NCBI GenBank assembly: GCA_965228435.1
Contig: OZ245818.1
Span: forward strand, 3,720,001-3,784,000
Source of the DNA: Hoeflea_A sp965228435
GTDB taxonomy: Bacteria; Pseudomonadota; Alphaproteobacteria; Rhizobiales; Rhizobiaceae
Direction: 5' to 3'
Length of the DNA stretch: 64,000 nt
This document shows, piece by piece, positions 27,488 through 36,701 of this stretch. The first letter of the stretch is position 1; every line of letters begins with the position of its first letter. A program made the position numbers and the translations under genes. The notes under the pieces were generated by a model. It had not been told where the DNA came from and did not search any database. It saw nothing but the letters and a program-made list of their open reading frames with translations.

Positions 27488-28031
27488 TGTCCGCCTCTCG
27501 ATCGTCGTGTTCCTGATAAAGACGCAGAAACACCTCCTGGCCGCCTTGCGTCAATCGGACGGTGTTTGCATCAATTTCTGCGACTTTCCAGGCGGCAATC
27601 TGATCGCCGGCTGATACCCAGAGGTTATTGCCGCGGCCTTGCGCCACGAGAGCGCTGGATTCGCCGTTGCGAAGACTGATGCCGATGAGGCTCAAGTCCT
27701 TGGGTGGAGGAACAACTGATTTACGTTTCGGTGCGGCCGTCTCAGCCACCGTGGTCGGCTTCGGCGCTGCTGGTTTTGGTTTCGGCGGAGCGACAAATTT
27801 GCGCCGGCTGCGACTGAAAAGTGGGCGCGATAAGGTTGCTTTGAAGGCGACCTTACCGAGGTCGAAATCATCCTGAAGCGCTACTGCGTCGGTTTCATCG
27901 GCCGCGTTTATTCGCCCTGGCTCCGGCCAGATCGCGGAAGTGTCGACTGGCGACGTCGCTAGCAGATGCGCGCCGAAGGCAAAGGTGGCAACAACGGCAG
28001 CCAGAGCCAGCGCAAGCGGAACGACTTTCAT
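27477..28031 (-). CDS. gspC: GspC-like T2SS protein (HR domain, no PDZ)
   Basis: 184 residues: one N-terminal membrane helix (VPLALALAAVVATFAFGAHL), a Pro/Ala/Lys-rich periplasmic linker, and a small beta domain (LSLIGISLRNGESSALVAQ to GQEVFLRLYQ). The domain matches the homology region of GspC that docks on secretin N0. The motif TLSRPLFSRSRR before the linker is typical of GspC/PulC inner-membrane proteins. The C-terminal PDZ or coiled-coil region of classical GspC is absent. An alternative label is GspP/GspN-like. ATGA overlap with gspM. Confidence 0.75.
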   Translation of the reverse strand: MKVVPLALALAAVVATFAFGAHLLATSPVDTSAIWPEPGRINAADETDAVALQDDFDLGKVAFKATLSRPLFSRSRRKFVAPPKPKPAAPKPTTVAETAAPKRKSVVPPPKDLSLIGISLRNGESSALVAQGRGNNLWVSAGDQIAAWKVAEIDANTVRLTQGGQEVFLRLYQEHDDREADNAD

Positions 28032-28621
28032 TTCGCCTCCAGACCGGCTGGTGCCACATCCGGTCGCAGAGCACCGTAGATCCGCAACTGCGCGACTAGC
28101 ACCGGTTCGGCGACGGGTTGTCGTTTGCTCAGCCCGTCCGGTGAGCGCACGGTCAGGTGGGTGACGAATAGCATCGGCTGCGCCATTTCCAACGCCATCA
28201 GCGTTCGGTGCATGCTGGCAACGCTGCCGGAGACATTGGCTTGCAGCCCGGCATAGGTAACGTCATTGCGCACGAAATCGGGTGCTTTGCCGACAGACAT
28301 GACGCCCAGCCCCTGCGCCGCGGCTATTGACTGGAATTGCTGCTGCATGGTGGCACGGATGACCGGCTCGCTGTCGCCGTTGAGGAAGCCGTCGTTTGGT
28401 CCGCCACCGGCGGGTGCAGCCCGCATCGCCAGCGGCAACTGTTCACTGACCGCCTCAAGTCGCCCCAACAAACGTCGTTTCTCCTCGATCGCCGCGTGCG
28501 ACTGATATAGTCCCGTGCCAGCAACTGCCATGACCAGGCAAACCGCACCTGTAATCGCGGTCAGGATCGCGATGACCACAGAGCGGCGGACTGCGAGTGA
28601 GCTATTGAGCAGGCGGATCAT
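28028..28621 (-). CDS. gspM: GspM-like T2SS protein
   Basis: 197 residues with a single membrane helix at about 17-37, a coiled segment (IEEKRRLLGRLEAVSEQL) and a ferredoxin-like periplasmic domain (MQQQFQSIAAAQGLGVMSV, then MLFVTHLTVRSPDG). This fits the GspMb/PilO-type subunit that pairs with GspL in the assembly platform. Position between gspL and gspC with four-base overlaps on both sides supports the assignment more than sequence does. Confidence 0.78.
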   Translation of the reverse strand: MIRLLNSSLAVRRSVVIAILTAITGAVCLVMAVAGTGLYQSHAAIEEKRRLLGRLEAVSEQLPLAMRAAPAGGGPNDGFLNGDSEPVIRATMQQQFQSIAAAQGLGVMSVGKAPDFVRNDVTYAGLQANVSGSVASMHRTLMALEMAQPMLFVTHLTVRSPDGLSKRQPVAEPVLVAQLRIYGALRPDVAPAGLEAK

Positions 28622-29679
28622 CCCTCCGGTTCCTCGGACTTGAGGCGCATACGCAGTGAAAACCGCTCGACATCCTGGCCCGGAACACGCATCACCGCCG
28701 ACTCGAACTCGGGAGCTTCGAATACGGGATCCTCCTCCAACAGCGGAATCAGCTTGGCTGCTGATGTCGACAGTCCAGTCAGGCTGATAGAACCTTCTTC
28801 CAGGGTGAGGTCACTGAGCCATGTGTCGTCAGGCAGGGCCCGCGACAGGTGTTCCCAGGCATAGACGGTTGATGCAGCAAGCGTCTTTTCGTCCTTCAGC
28901 GACGACATTTGCTGAGCTTGCCTTTGATGCGCCTCGAAGGCACTTCTGGCTTCGTTGGCGCGTTTTCGGGTTTCTGCGATTTGTGTGTCGAGGGCGCGTT
29001 CAGCGCTGTTGAGCCGCTCGCTCGCGAGCATGAAGAGACCGGTCGTTCCGGCGATCGCAACCAGCACCATCGCTGTGGTCAACCCAAGCTTGAGGCGGTC
29101 AATCAGACGATTCGGATTCAGCGCCTTAAGGCCAATTCGGTCACAAGAATAGCTGTGATCCGTTGTCTCGAAATCCAGCTCGCGGATAGTTCCCCGGCTT
29201 TGGTGAATGGCTTCAACCACTGGGTCCAGTTCGGCTCGTTTGATCAGGCAATAAGTTGTGTCGGCCCTCGCGCCGTGGGCTGAAAGCAGCACATGCACGC
29301 CCTCCAACGAGAACGGCGTGTTTGCGGCGACATCTGACCGAGCCATGGCTAAAGCACGGCTGCGGGGTAATCGCAGCGGAGCAATCGGGCGCACAATGAA
29401 CCGGCCATTGGCGATGCAAAGGCGGCACCAAAGGGATCGCATAAGATCGCTCTGCTGGAGTGCCGTGCGAAGTTCATCTGCTGAATCGATCAGAACAGGC
29501 TCACGGGACCCTTTTGTGTGGATCTCAGCAGGAAAGAGAGAGCCGGTCTTGCCGAGGTGGATCTGCACATCCGGTTCGCCGGGAGAATAGAATGGCATCG
29601 GCCGAGACAGCGCTCGCGTCTCGTCTGCAAACCAAACCCAGAAATCTCGAACCGGCAGAATCGCAGATGCCAGGGACAT
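28618..29679 (-). CDS. gspL: GspL-like T2SS protein (PilN-type periplasmic domain)
   Basis: About 353 residues. A cytoplasmic actin-like part spans residues 1-200. A membrane helix (LTTAMVLVAIAGTTGLFMLA) is followed by a long coiled coil (NSAERALDTQIAETRKRANE) and a PilN-like domain (LSRALPDDTWLSDLTLEEGS). GspL couples GspE to the platform through its cytoplasmic domain. It is the first gene of the minus-strand operon. The start is uncertain: ATG 29679 gives a sensible N-terminus, whereas a GTG at 29742 would add 21 residues; neither has a strong ribosome binding site. Confidence 0.85.
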   Translation of the reverse strand: MSLASAILPVRDFWVWFADETRALSRPMPFYSPGEPDVQIHLGKTGSLFPAEIHTKGSREPVLIDSADELRTALQQSDLMRSLWCRLCIANGRFIVRPIAPLRLPRSRALAMARSDVAANTPFSLEGVHVLLSAHGARADTTYCLIKRAELDPVVEAIHQSRGTIRELDFETTDHSYSCDRIGLKALNPNRLIDRLKLGLTTAMVLVAIAGTTGLFMLASERLNSAERALDTQIAETRKRANEARSAFEAHQRQAQQMSSLKDEKTLAASTVYAWEHLSRALPDDTWLSDLTLEEGSISLTGLSTSAAKLIPLLEEDPVFEAPEFESAVMRVPGQDVERFSLRMRLKSEEPEG

Positions 29680-29742
29680 GCTTCGGACACTCGACCAGGG
29701 CCAAGCTTCGAGACACATGTGCGCATGGTCGATGGGGTACAC

Positions 29743-30389
29743 CGCTGGCAGAGAGTAGCTTTCCGCGACAGGAAAGGCGCGCCAGTCTTAAATCCACTGA
29801 TACCAGTGAATTATCAATGCGCAGTTGTCTCGATTTGATAGCCCCAATGGGCCGCCCGCGGTCCACTCTTAGTCCGGTTGTACAGCGAATGCAATACGCG
29901 GTCATAATCTACTTCAGGTTCGGCCAAGCCTTTTAGGCGTTTCAACCAAGGACTGCGGAAGGTGGGTGAAATGTGGGCCAAATTAGATCGAAATCAAAAA
30001 AACCGGAAGTAGATCAATTTTTTGTATTGCCTTCACTGTATGATCGCGCTATGCGTGAATTGCGGGCGGCCCATTAGGGCTAATTACAGCAATGTCTACT
30101 CAGGAACGATGCGCTGCGCATTTAGCAGTGCAGGGGGAAGCACTTTGCATTTCGGCGTTTGACCGGGTTCGCAACGTGCAAGCCAATTTCACAGAAATAG
30201 CTGAATTAATTACAATAAATCACTTTAAATGCGTCGCGGTGCCATGGGTGCACCGTGAATAAACACGTCTGATCCAAACTCTATCCTGTCCAGGTTGCAG
30301 TTAAAGGCCTGACTGACGGCGTGCTCGTCGGTTGGTTCCTTGCGGCGTGGCTCGTGAACTCAAAATATAACACTCAAGGTTGTGTAGCG
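29743..30389. other. Divergent intergenic region between T2SS operon and RHS gene
   Basis: About 650 bp with lower GC than its surroundings, presumably holding both divergent promoters. A 56-codon frame at 30092-30262 has no ribosome binding site and is not called. CGGTGC and GCACCG around 30238-30256 can pair as a small hairpin. No confident -35/-10 pair was found. AAGG about ten bases before the RHS ATG is the only start signal seen. Confidence 0.35.
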
Positions 30390-33300
30390 ATGAAATCTGG
30401 TTCGCTGGCACACGGCTCCGCCGTGCTCACTCGGAAATCTTATCAGCGCCATTCTAAAGAACGGTTGACGTCCGTAATGGTTGCAATGGCGATGGGGCTG
30501 ACGGTGTCGGTTCACGGCATTGCCTCGGCGCAACAGACCGTCGATCCGGACGCGCCCAGCGCGACCGTTGGTAACTTTCCTGAGGCCTCCGGCCGCGGCA
30601 GTGTCGACTACACCTATCCGCTGGATTTACCGAAGTTTCGTGGCCTCGAACCTAAGATCGTTCTGCGTTACAACTCGGCCAGAAAGACACGCCGTTCCGG
30701 CCTCTACCAGGGTTGGCTAGGCTATGGCTGGGGAATAGATGGCTTCACCACCGTCGAGCGTGCAACCGAGGGCCGCGGCACCCCGAAATACGACACATCC
30801 GACATCTACCTGTTGAATGGCAACGAGCTGGTCGAATGCACAACCGGTATGGTCAGCCCCTCATGCGACCACGGTGGAACGCATGCGGGCCAACACGAGA
30901 ATTACAAAAGGATCATCCATCACAATACCCAGGGCGTGGCTTGGTACAACAGTTGGGATGTGAATGGCCGCGATGGTACGAAAGTTCATCTTAGGCCCGC
31001 AGACTATTTTAATCCTACCAGCACCGCCGGCATCAATTCCTCGCAGTTCTATCGATGGATGGTACAGTCAGTCACCGATACCGACGGCAACCAAGTTACC
31101 TACGACTACCAGTGCGACGAGGCGCCCTCGTGCTATCCAAAGACGATCAGCTACAACGGTGTGGTGGTAACCTTCCACCTGGAAACGCGGCCCGATTTGA
31201 TCGTGATGGCCAATGGCGAGTCGCTGACCCGCTACGAAAAACGCATCAAAACGATCGAAACCACCGTTGGCGGCGCCATGCACTCTGCCGTCGAGCTGCA
31301 ATATGACGAGGACCCGTATTCTGGCGCATCTCGGCTGACTGGCATTCTGCGCTACGGCACCGACGCCGTGGTTAACACCGATGGTGATGTCACATCGGGC
31401 ACGACCAGGCCACTGGTGTCGTTTGACTATTACGATGTCAATCCGACGCACACGCAGGTTAGCAAATCGATACCGATGGAGAAGCAGGAATCCGATCCCG
31501 TGCCGTGTTCGGGTAGCGATGAAGATTGTGTTGGTTGGGATCCAACCCCCCACTATGGGTTCCGTATCGCCCGCTCTGTGCAAGCCGTGGACTTCGATCG
31601 TGATGGTTTCGATGAGATCTACGAGACGCGCAACTTTCAGCAGTTATCGCACGTTCACGACACCGGCGACTCCTTCTTCGATAAATTCACGCATTCGGTT
31701 TCGAGCAAGGTCATCGCTTTCGACACGTCCGGCGATCCCAACGCCCCAACAACCGGAAGCGGCTTGACACACCATTCAGACACCCAAAATTTGGGCGAAG
31801 GTGCCGGATACCCGATTGGCTTGGCGACTTATGGCGGCTCGGCTTTGTCGCGGCTCAACGCCCAAACGATCGAGATTGGTGGTGGTGCTGCACTCGCAAA
31901 CACTGACGGCGCCGGTAATCCTCAAACGGGTACGATCGAGACCTATGATCGTACTAACGGTTTGCAAAGCTGGTGCAGAAGTCTACCAGTTGGCAACTAC
32001 GCACAAGCATGTGCCCATACTACTGACACAACAATCTACGCTGATCGCGATGGCGACATGGTCGTGACAGGTGAGACGTTCACGGACGGTGATGGTCGGA
32101 CCGTCTTCGGCGTCGCCGATTTCCGAGGCAACGGTAGGCAGATTCCCTACAAGATCAAAGAAACGACTTTCGAGGTGGATGGCGACCCGAGCTATTCGGT
32201 GACACATTTGGGCGAGCGCGGAGTGCAAAGTGCGCAAGGATATACAGCCCATCGCGGGAATGGGCGGATTGTCACTGACGTCAACGGAGACGGGACGGCG
32301 GATTTCATCGAAATTAAGATGAAATCAAACGGCTATTCCTACGAGCGTGACCTGCTTGTTTACCTCAATACGGGCAGTAGTTTTGTTCGCGCGGACGGCG
32401 GCAATCTGCTGGTGCCTGGTGTCACTCTACACGAAACTACAGTGGGCTATCTGCCGAGCTTTGCCGATCTGAACGGTGATGGCCTTTTGGACACCATCAC
32501 CGAAAACCAAGCAACATTCCTGCAACTGCGCACGGCAACTAGCGCTTTCCAGCTTGTTCAGAAATCGAACTATGCACTTGGCAATCAACCGGTGAGCGGA
32601 AGTCCGGCAGAGAAAGTATTTGCCTTTGGCGACTTCAACGGCGACGGCATAAGCGATGGAATTATTAATGCTGACGGCGAATCACCGACATCGATGGTCT
32701 GGTTTTCAGACTATCCGGACGGGACGCCCGGCCTGCTGAAGCAAGTGAAGACCGAGCTCGGCAGCACCGTCACCATGAAATACACGCCGTCCTCGCGCTT
32801 CACCAACACCTTCCTGCCTTTCGTCATGCCGGTGGTGACGTCGATCACCCGAGACACTGGCCGAGGTCAATCGGACGAAACAACATACAGTTATGGCGGC
32901 GGCGACTACGACACCAGCCTACGTCGTTTCCTTGGTTTTGCGACGATCACTGAGACAAAACCCAAGGCCCATGGCGAGGCGAACAATCCAACGGTCGAGC
33001 GGCAATTCCGCATGGACATTGCCAGTTTCGGACAGCCAAGCGTGACCATTCATCGAGATGGCGGCGGCACCGAACGCCGGCGGGTGAGCAACACCTACAC
33101 AATCAACACTACGAACAAGCCTTATACGGCTCTGAAATCATCCTCAGAGACGATTCTGACCGAAGAGACCATTGCCGGTGGTTCCGACTCACTCACCACC
33201 CGGACAGAGTACATCTACGACCAATACGGCAACGTCACCGAACAGCGCGATCTTGGCCGCACAGACGTGACCGGTGATGAGATTACCACCTATCAGGGCT

Positions 33301-36300
33301 TTGTCGCCAACACGACTAAGCACATCGTGGCGCTACCGGCAACCATCTCCGTGCACGAAGGCGGCATGGGCACCTCCGGCACCATGTTGTCGCAGGAGCG
33401 TTTCTACTATGATGGCCTGGCCCACCGCATTGCGCCCGACAAGGGCCATGTAACCACCCATCTGGTGCTGCAGACGCCGGTAGACGATGGTTATGTGACT
33501 CCCACCTACAGCAATGAACTGTCGGACGAGGACTTCGTTACCTCGCTCTATCTGATTTTGCTGGAACGACAGCCTGACCAGGGCGGTTACAGCTACTGGC
33601 TGTCGCTTCTTCAGAACGGTCACATCAGTCGAGATGGCCTGTTCGACGCGTTCATCAACTCGGGCGAAGGCCAGGCTGTCATAGCCAACCACCAGGCCGG
33701 CGGCGATCCAAATCTCTCCGACGAAACCTTCCTCAACATACTCTACGTGGAGATCCTCGGTCGACCGGCCGATCCCGGTGGCATCACTTTTTGGCTGTCA
33801 CGCATGCAGGATCCGGTCGATCCGGCAACCCGTTCGGAGGTGCTGGAAGCCTTCCTGCTTTCCGACGAAGACTTTGTCACCTTTCTCTTTGTCGAGATCC
33901 TTCAACGTGACCCGGATGCAGACGGCTACAACTTCTGGCAGGCCGCTCTAGCCAGCGGGATGTCGCGCGATGACGTTTACGACGCTTTCGTCAATTCGGA
34001 GGAATATCTGGCACTGTTGGAGGCACAGTCTCAAGCTGCGCTGCAAGCCGCCTCGATTATTACCACCCGAAGCTACGACAGCTACGGCAATGTGATTGCC
34101 GAGGTAGACGGTGAGGGCAACCGCACAGAATGGGACTACGATTCCACCTACAACATCTATCCCACGACAGAGCGAAATCCGCTCTATTTGGCTGGCGATA
34201 CCCGCCACGTAACCACAAACACCTACAATGCAGTCTGTGGCGCAAGAGCGAGCCACTCAGATTTGAACGATACGTTGCATACCTTCAGTCAGGATGTGTT
34301 CTGTCGGCCGGCAGGATCGACCAGCAAGGCTTCTGGCGCTACGGAGGCCTTCGCCGTACAGACCATCGCTTACAATAACGAGGGGAGTCCGGCCACACAG
34401 CACATCCGCACCGGGAAACTGTTGCCGTCGGGAACTATGACGCATGAGGACAGCTGGTTCGACAGCCGCGGGGTGTGGCGCACTGCGACCTGCTCCGCTG
34501 ACTGTGCGCTCTCTGACATTGTCGATACGGACACTGACGCCCGCGGCAATGTCTATCGGCAATCTCACCCTTATCGATCGGGTACGGCGCAGATCCACTG
34601 GACCACGCACACCTTTGACTGGGCCGACCGGCCCATACAGACCATGCATGCGGACAACGCAAACCGCAGCATGACCTATCTGCTGGCACCGGCGATTGAC
34701 GCTGGCAACACCTCCGGAAATGTGCCGCTGACAGCAGTCCGAGTACGTGATGAACTGAACCAGTCTGACCGCAAGTCAGTCGCCGTCACCAGCACCCGTG
34801 GGAAACTGATTTTCACCCATAATGTAAAGCCCAACGTAAAGGAGTGGCACTCCTATGACGGCGTCGGCCGTCTCATCGGTGTCAAGGACAACATCGGTGC
34901 AGTCTGGTCCTATACCTATGATCTGGCGGGCAACCGGCTAACGGTCAGTGATCCTGACTTAGGTGACTGGTCATATACCTACGACGCCGCAGGCCGTCCT
35001 TCCAGCCAGACAGACGCTGAAGGCAACACGATCGTGACCACGTACGACGGTCTCGATCGCGTGAAGAGACGCGAAATCACCGCGCCAGCAACAGAGCTGA
35101 ATCCAGTACTGGCTGACAACACCTATGATGAGGAGCGTAACGACTACTTCAACATCGGCCAATTGACGACAACATCGAACAGCCACGTCACCAAAGCACT
35201 AGACTATCACGCTTCGGGCAACCTGGCGAAGGCTTTGTCCAATATCGGGGCGGTTAGTCACACGACCGAGACAGGTGAGGGCAAGGGCGGACTTCCACTC
35301 TGGAAAATCTACGATCCCCATTTTGTAACGGTCGGTGCTACGGAAACACCGTGGACCTACGGTCAGGATGGTCGCCTGAAGACCATCCCTGGCGCGATCG
35401 ATGATATCACCTACGAGCCTGACGGCCAGACGAAACGAATCCAATACGCCAACGGCGTGACGACGGAATACACCTATCATGCTGAACGACGCTGGCTCGA
35501 CAAGATCGTCACCAAAAAGGCCGACAATACGGTTCTGATTGACAACGAGTATACAAGAGACGCGCTTGGCCGGATAACAAGGATCGTCGCTCTGACACAG
35601 GCCGAGTCCTGGACCTACACTTACAATGACCGTGATGAGTTGGTGCTGGCGAACAATGATGACGGCAGCTTGTCAGAGGGTTTCACCTACGATGAGGGCG
35701 GTAATCTGACGAGTCGAGGACGTCTGACCGGAAGCTTCGCCTATCCGCCTGGCACTGCAGCTCGACCTCATGCGCCTCTCAGCCTCAACGGCACCAACTT
35801 CAGCTACGACAACAACGGCAATATGACCAGCGATGGCACACGCACGCTCGTCTGGGACAACGCCAACCGCCTTGGTGAGGTTACCAATGGCGCAGGCGCA
35901 AAGATCCTGTTTGCGTACGGTCCGGACAATGCCCGCATCTGGAAGATCGGTGCCGGTACCGACGTGCACTATCCCGACGCCGATGCAGAGATTGACACTT
36001 CGGGCGAGCCGGATCCGTCGGGTGTCTATGACCTTGGGGACTACACGCGATACCCACACATGGACATCAAGTTTGTAGGTGCCAGCCCGATGTTTATCCA
36101 TCGTGACCACCTGAGTTCGACACGCATCGTCACGGATATGTCGGGCAATGTGGTGGAGAGCACGGCCTATGCGTCTTACGGCGAGCCGACCAACACGGCG
36201 ATGACGACGCTGAAGGGCTATATCAACGAGAGGCACGATCCGGAAACGGGACTGCTGTACCTAAACGCGCGTTACATGGATCCGGCATTTGGGCGTTTTG

Positions 36301-36701
36301 TTTCACCGGATGATTGGGATCCAATAGAGACCGGAGTAGGACCAAATCGCTACTCCTATTCGAAAAACGATCCCGTCAACCTGAGCGATCCGAACGGCCA
36401 TAGTGTTGGAGAAAATAATTATGGCGACGAAGAATATGCGGGCGGGTGTTGTGATAAGGGTATCGACCCTGGGAGAAGAGCTGGAGATGGTGGTGACAGT
36501 TTCAGTAGCGGCAAATCCATAGATGATCTGTCAGGTGCCTATGACATCAACAGAAATCAAGTTGCTTTGTTGTTGCACCTGTTTTTGGCCGATGAGGAAT
36601 TCGATAAGGTGAAAAATAGAGAACCAATCGCTCCAATTGGAAATGAGCTTGTTATTGATCCTCCAACTTACCCCCCGTTCCGTGGAAAAAAGGTCAGATA
36701 A
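30390..36701 (+). CDS. Secreted SpvB/TcdB-RHS polymorphic toxin with embedded DUF4214 repeats
   Basis: About 2103 residues. An unusually long signal region (hydrophobic VMVAMAMGLTVSVHGIASA) leads to an SpvB-type domain (GRGSVDYTYPLDLPKFRGL onward). FG-GAP/VCBS calcium motifs follow near residues 401, 630, 693 and 748 (for example DVNGDGTADF), then a TcdB-middle-like segment (YTPSSRFTNTFLPFVMPVV). Three DUF4214 units lie at about 1042-1212, YD repeats at about 1215-1880, and the RHS core at about 1904-2003 (RDHLSSTRIVTD, ARYMDPAFGRFVSPDDWD). The core ends with DPVNLSDPNGH, the place of self-cleavage in RHS proteins. The last 100 residues, more AT-rich, resemble no toxin I know. RHS shells encapsulate a C-terminal toxin. 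The in-frame GTG at 30321 is an alternative start. A T2SS operon lies immediately upstream. Confidence 0.9.
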   Translation: MKSGSLAHGSAVLTRKSYQRHSKERLTSVMVAMAMGLTVSVHGIASAQQTVDPDAPSATVGNFPEASGRGSVDYTYPLDLPKFRGLEPKIVLRYNSARKTRRSGLYQGWLGYGWGIDGFTTVERATEGRGTPKYDTSDIYLLNGNELVECTTGMVSPSCDHGGTHAGQHENYKRIIHHNTQGVAWYNSWDVNGRDGTKVHLRPADYFNPTSTAGINSSQFYRWMVQSVTDTDGNQVTYDYQCDEAPSCYPKTISYNGVVVTFHLETRPDLIVMANGESLTRYEKRIKTIETTVGGAMHSAVELQYDEDPYSGASRLTGILRYGTDAVVNTDGDVTSGTTRPLVSFDYYDVNPTHTQVSKSIPMEKQESDPVPCSGSDEDCVGWDPTPHYGFRIARSVQAVDFDRDGFDEIYETRNFQQLSHVHDTGDSFFDKFTHSVSSKVIAFDTSGDPNAPTTGSGLTHHSDTQNLGEGAGYPIGLATYGGSALSRLNAQTIEIGGGAALANTDGAGNPQTGTIETYDRTNGLQSWCRSLPVGNYAQACAHTTDTTIYADRDGDMVVTGETFTDGDGRTVFGVADFRGNGRQIPYKIKETTFEVDGDPSYSVTHLGERGVQSAQGYTAHRGNGRIVTDVNGDGTADFIEIKMKSNGYSYERDLLVYLNTGSSFVRADGGNLLVPGVTLHETTVGYLPSFADLNGDGLLDTITENQATFLQLRTATSAFQLVQKSNYALGNQPVSGSPAEKVFAFGDFNGDGISDGIINADGESPTSMVWFSDYPDGTPGLLKQVKTELGSTVTMKYTPSSRFTNTFLPFVMPVVTSITRDTGRGQSDETTYSYGGGDYDTSLRRFLGFATITETKPKAHGEANNPTVERQFRMDIASFGQPSVTIHRDGGGTERRRVSNTYTINTTNKPYTALKSSSETILTEETIAGGSDSLTTRTEYIYDQYGNVTEQRDLGRTDVTGDEITTYQGFVANTTKHIVALPATISVHEGGMGTSGTMLSQERFYYDGLAHRIAPDKGHVTTHLVLQTPVDDGYVTPTYSNELSDEDFVTSLYLILLERQPDQGGYSYWLSLLQNGHISRDGLFDAFINSGEGQAVIANHQAGGDPNLSDETFLNILYVEILGRPADPGGITFWLSRMQDPVDPATRSEVLEAFLLSDEDFVTFLFVEILQRDPDADGYNFWQAALASGMSRDDVYDAFVNSEEYLALLEAQSQAALQAASIITTRSYDSYGNVIAEVDGEGNRTEWDYDSTYNIYPTTERNPLYLAGDTRHVTTNTYNAVCGARASHSDLNDTLHTFSQDVFCRPAGSTSKASGATEAFAVQTIAYNNEGSPATQHIRTGKLLPSGTMTHEDSWFDSRGVWRTATCSADCALSDIVDTDTDARGNVYRQSHPYRSGTAQIHWTTHTFDWADRPIQTMHADNANRSMTYLLAPAIDAGNTSGNVPLTAVRVRDELNQSDRKSVAVTSTRGKLIFTHNVKPNVKEWHSYDGVGRLIGVKDNIGAVWSYTYDLAGNRLTVSDPDLGDWSYTYDAAGRPSSQTDAEGNTIVTTYDGLDRVKRREITAPATELNPVLADNTYDEERNDYFNIGQLTTTSNSHVTKALDYHASGNLAKALSNIGAVSHTTETGEGKGGLPLWKIYDPHFVTVGATETPWTYGQDGRLKTIPGAIDDITYEPDGQTKRIQYANGVTTEYTYHAERRWLDKIVTKKADNTVLIDNEYTRDALGRITRIVALTQAESWTYTYNDRDELVLANNDDGSLSEGFTYDEGGNLTSRGRLTGSFAYPPGTAARPHAPLSLNGTNFSYDNNGNMTSDGTRTLVWDNANRLGEVTNGAGAKILFAYGPDNARIWKIGAGTDVHYPDADAEIDTSGEPDPSGVYDLGDYTRYPHMDIKFVGASPMFIHRDHLSSTRIVTDMSGNVVESTAYASYGEPTNTAMTTLKGYINERHDPETGLLYLNARYMDPAFGRFVSPDDWDPIETGVGPNRYSYSKNDPVNLSDPNGHSVGENNYGDEEYAGGCCDKGIDPGRRAGDGGDSFSSGKSIDDLSGAYDINRNQVALLLHLFLADEEFDKVKNREPIAPIGNELVIDPPTYPPFRGKKVR

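Noticed and set aside
30092..30262. 56-codon frame upstream of the RHS gene
   Set aside because: No ribosome binding site, no recognisable sequence, and located in a divergent promoter region.
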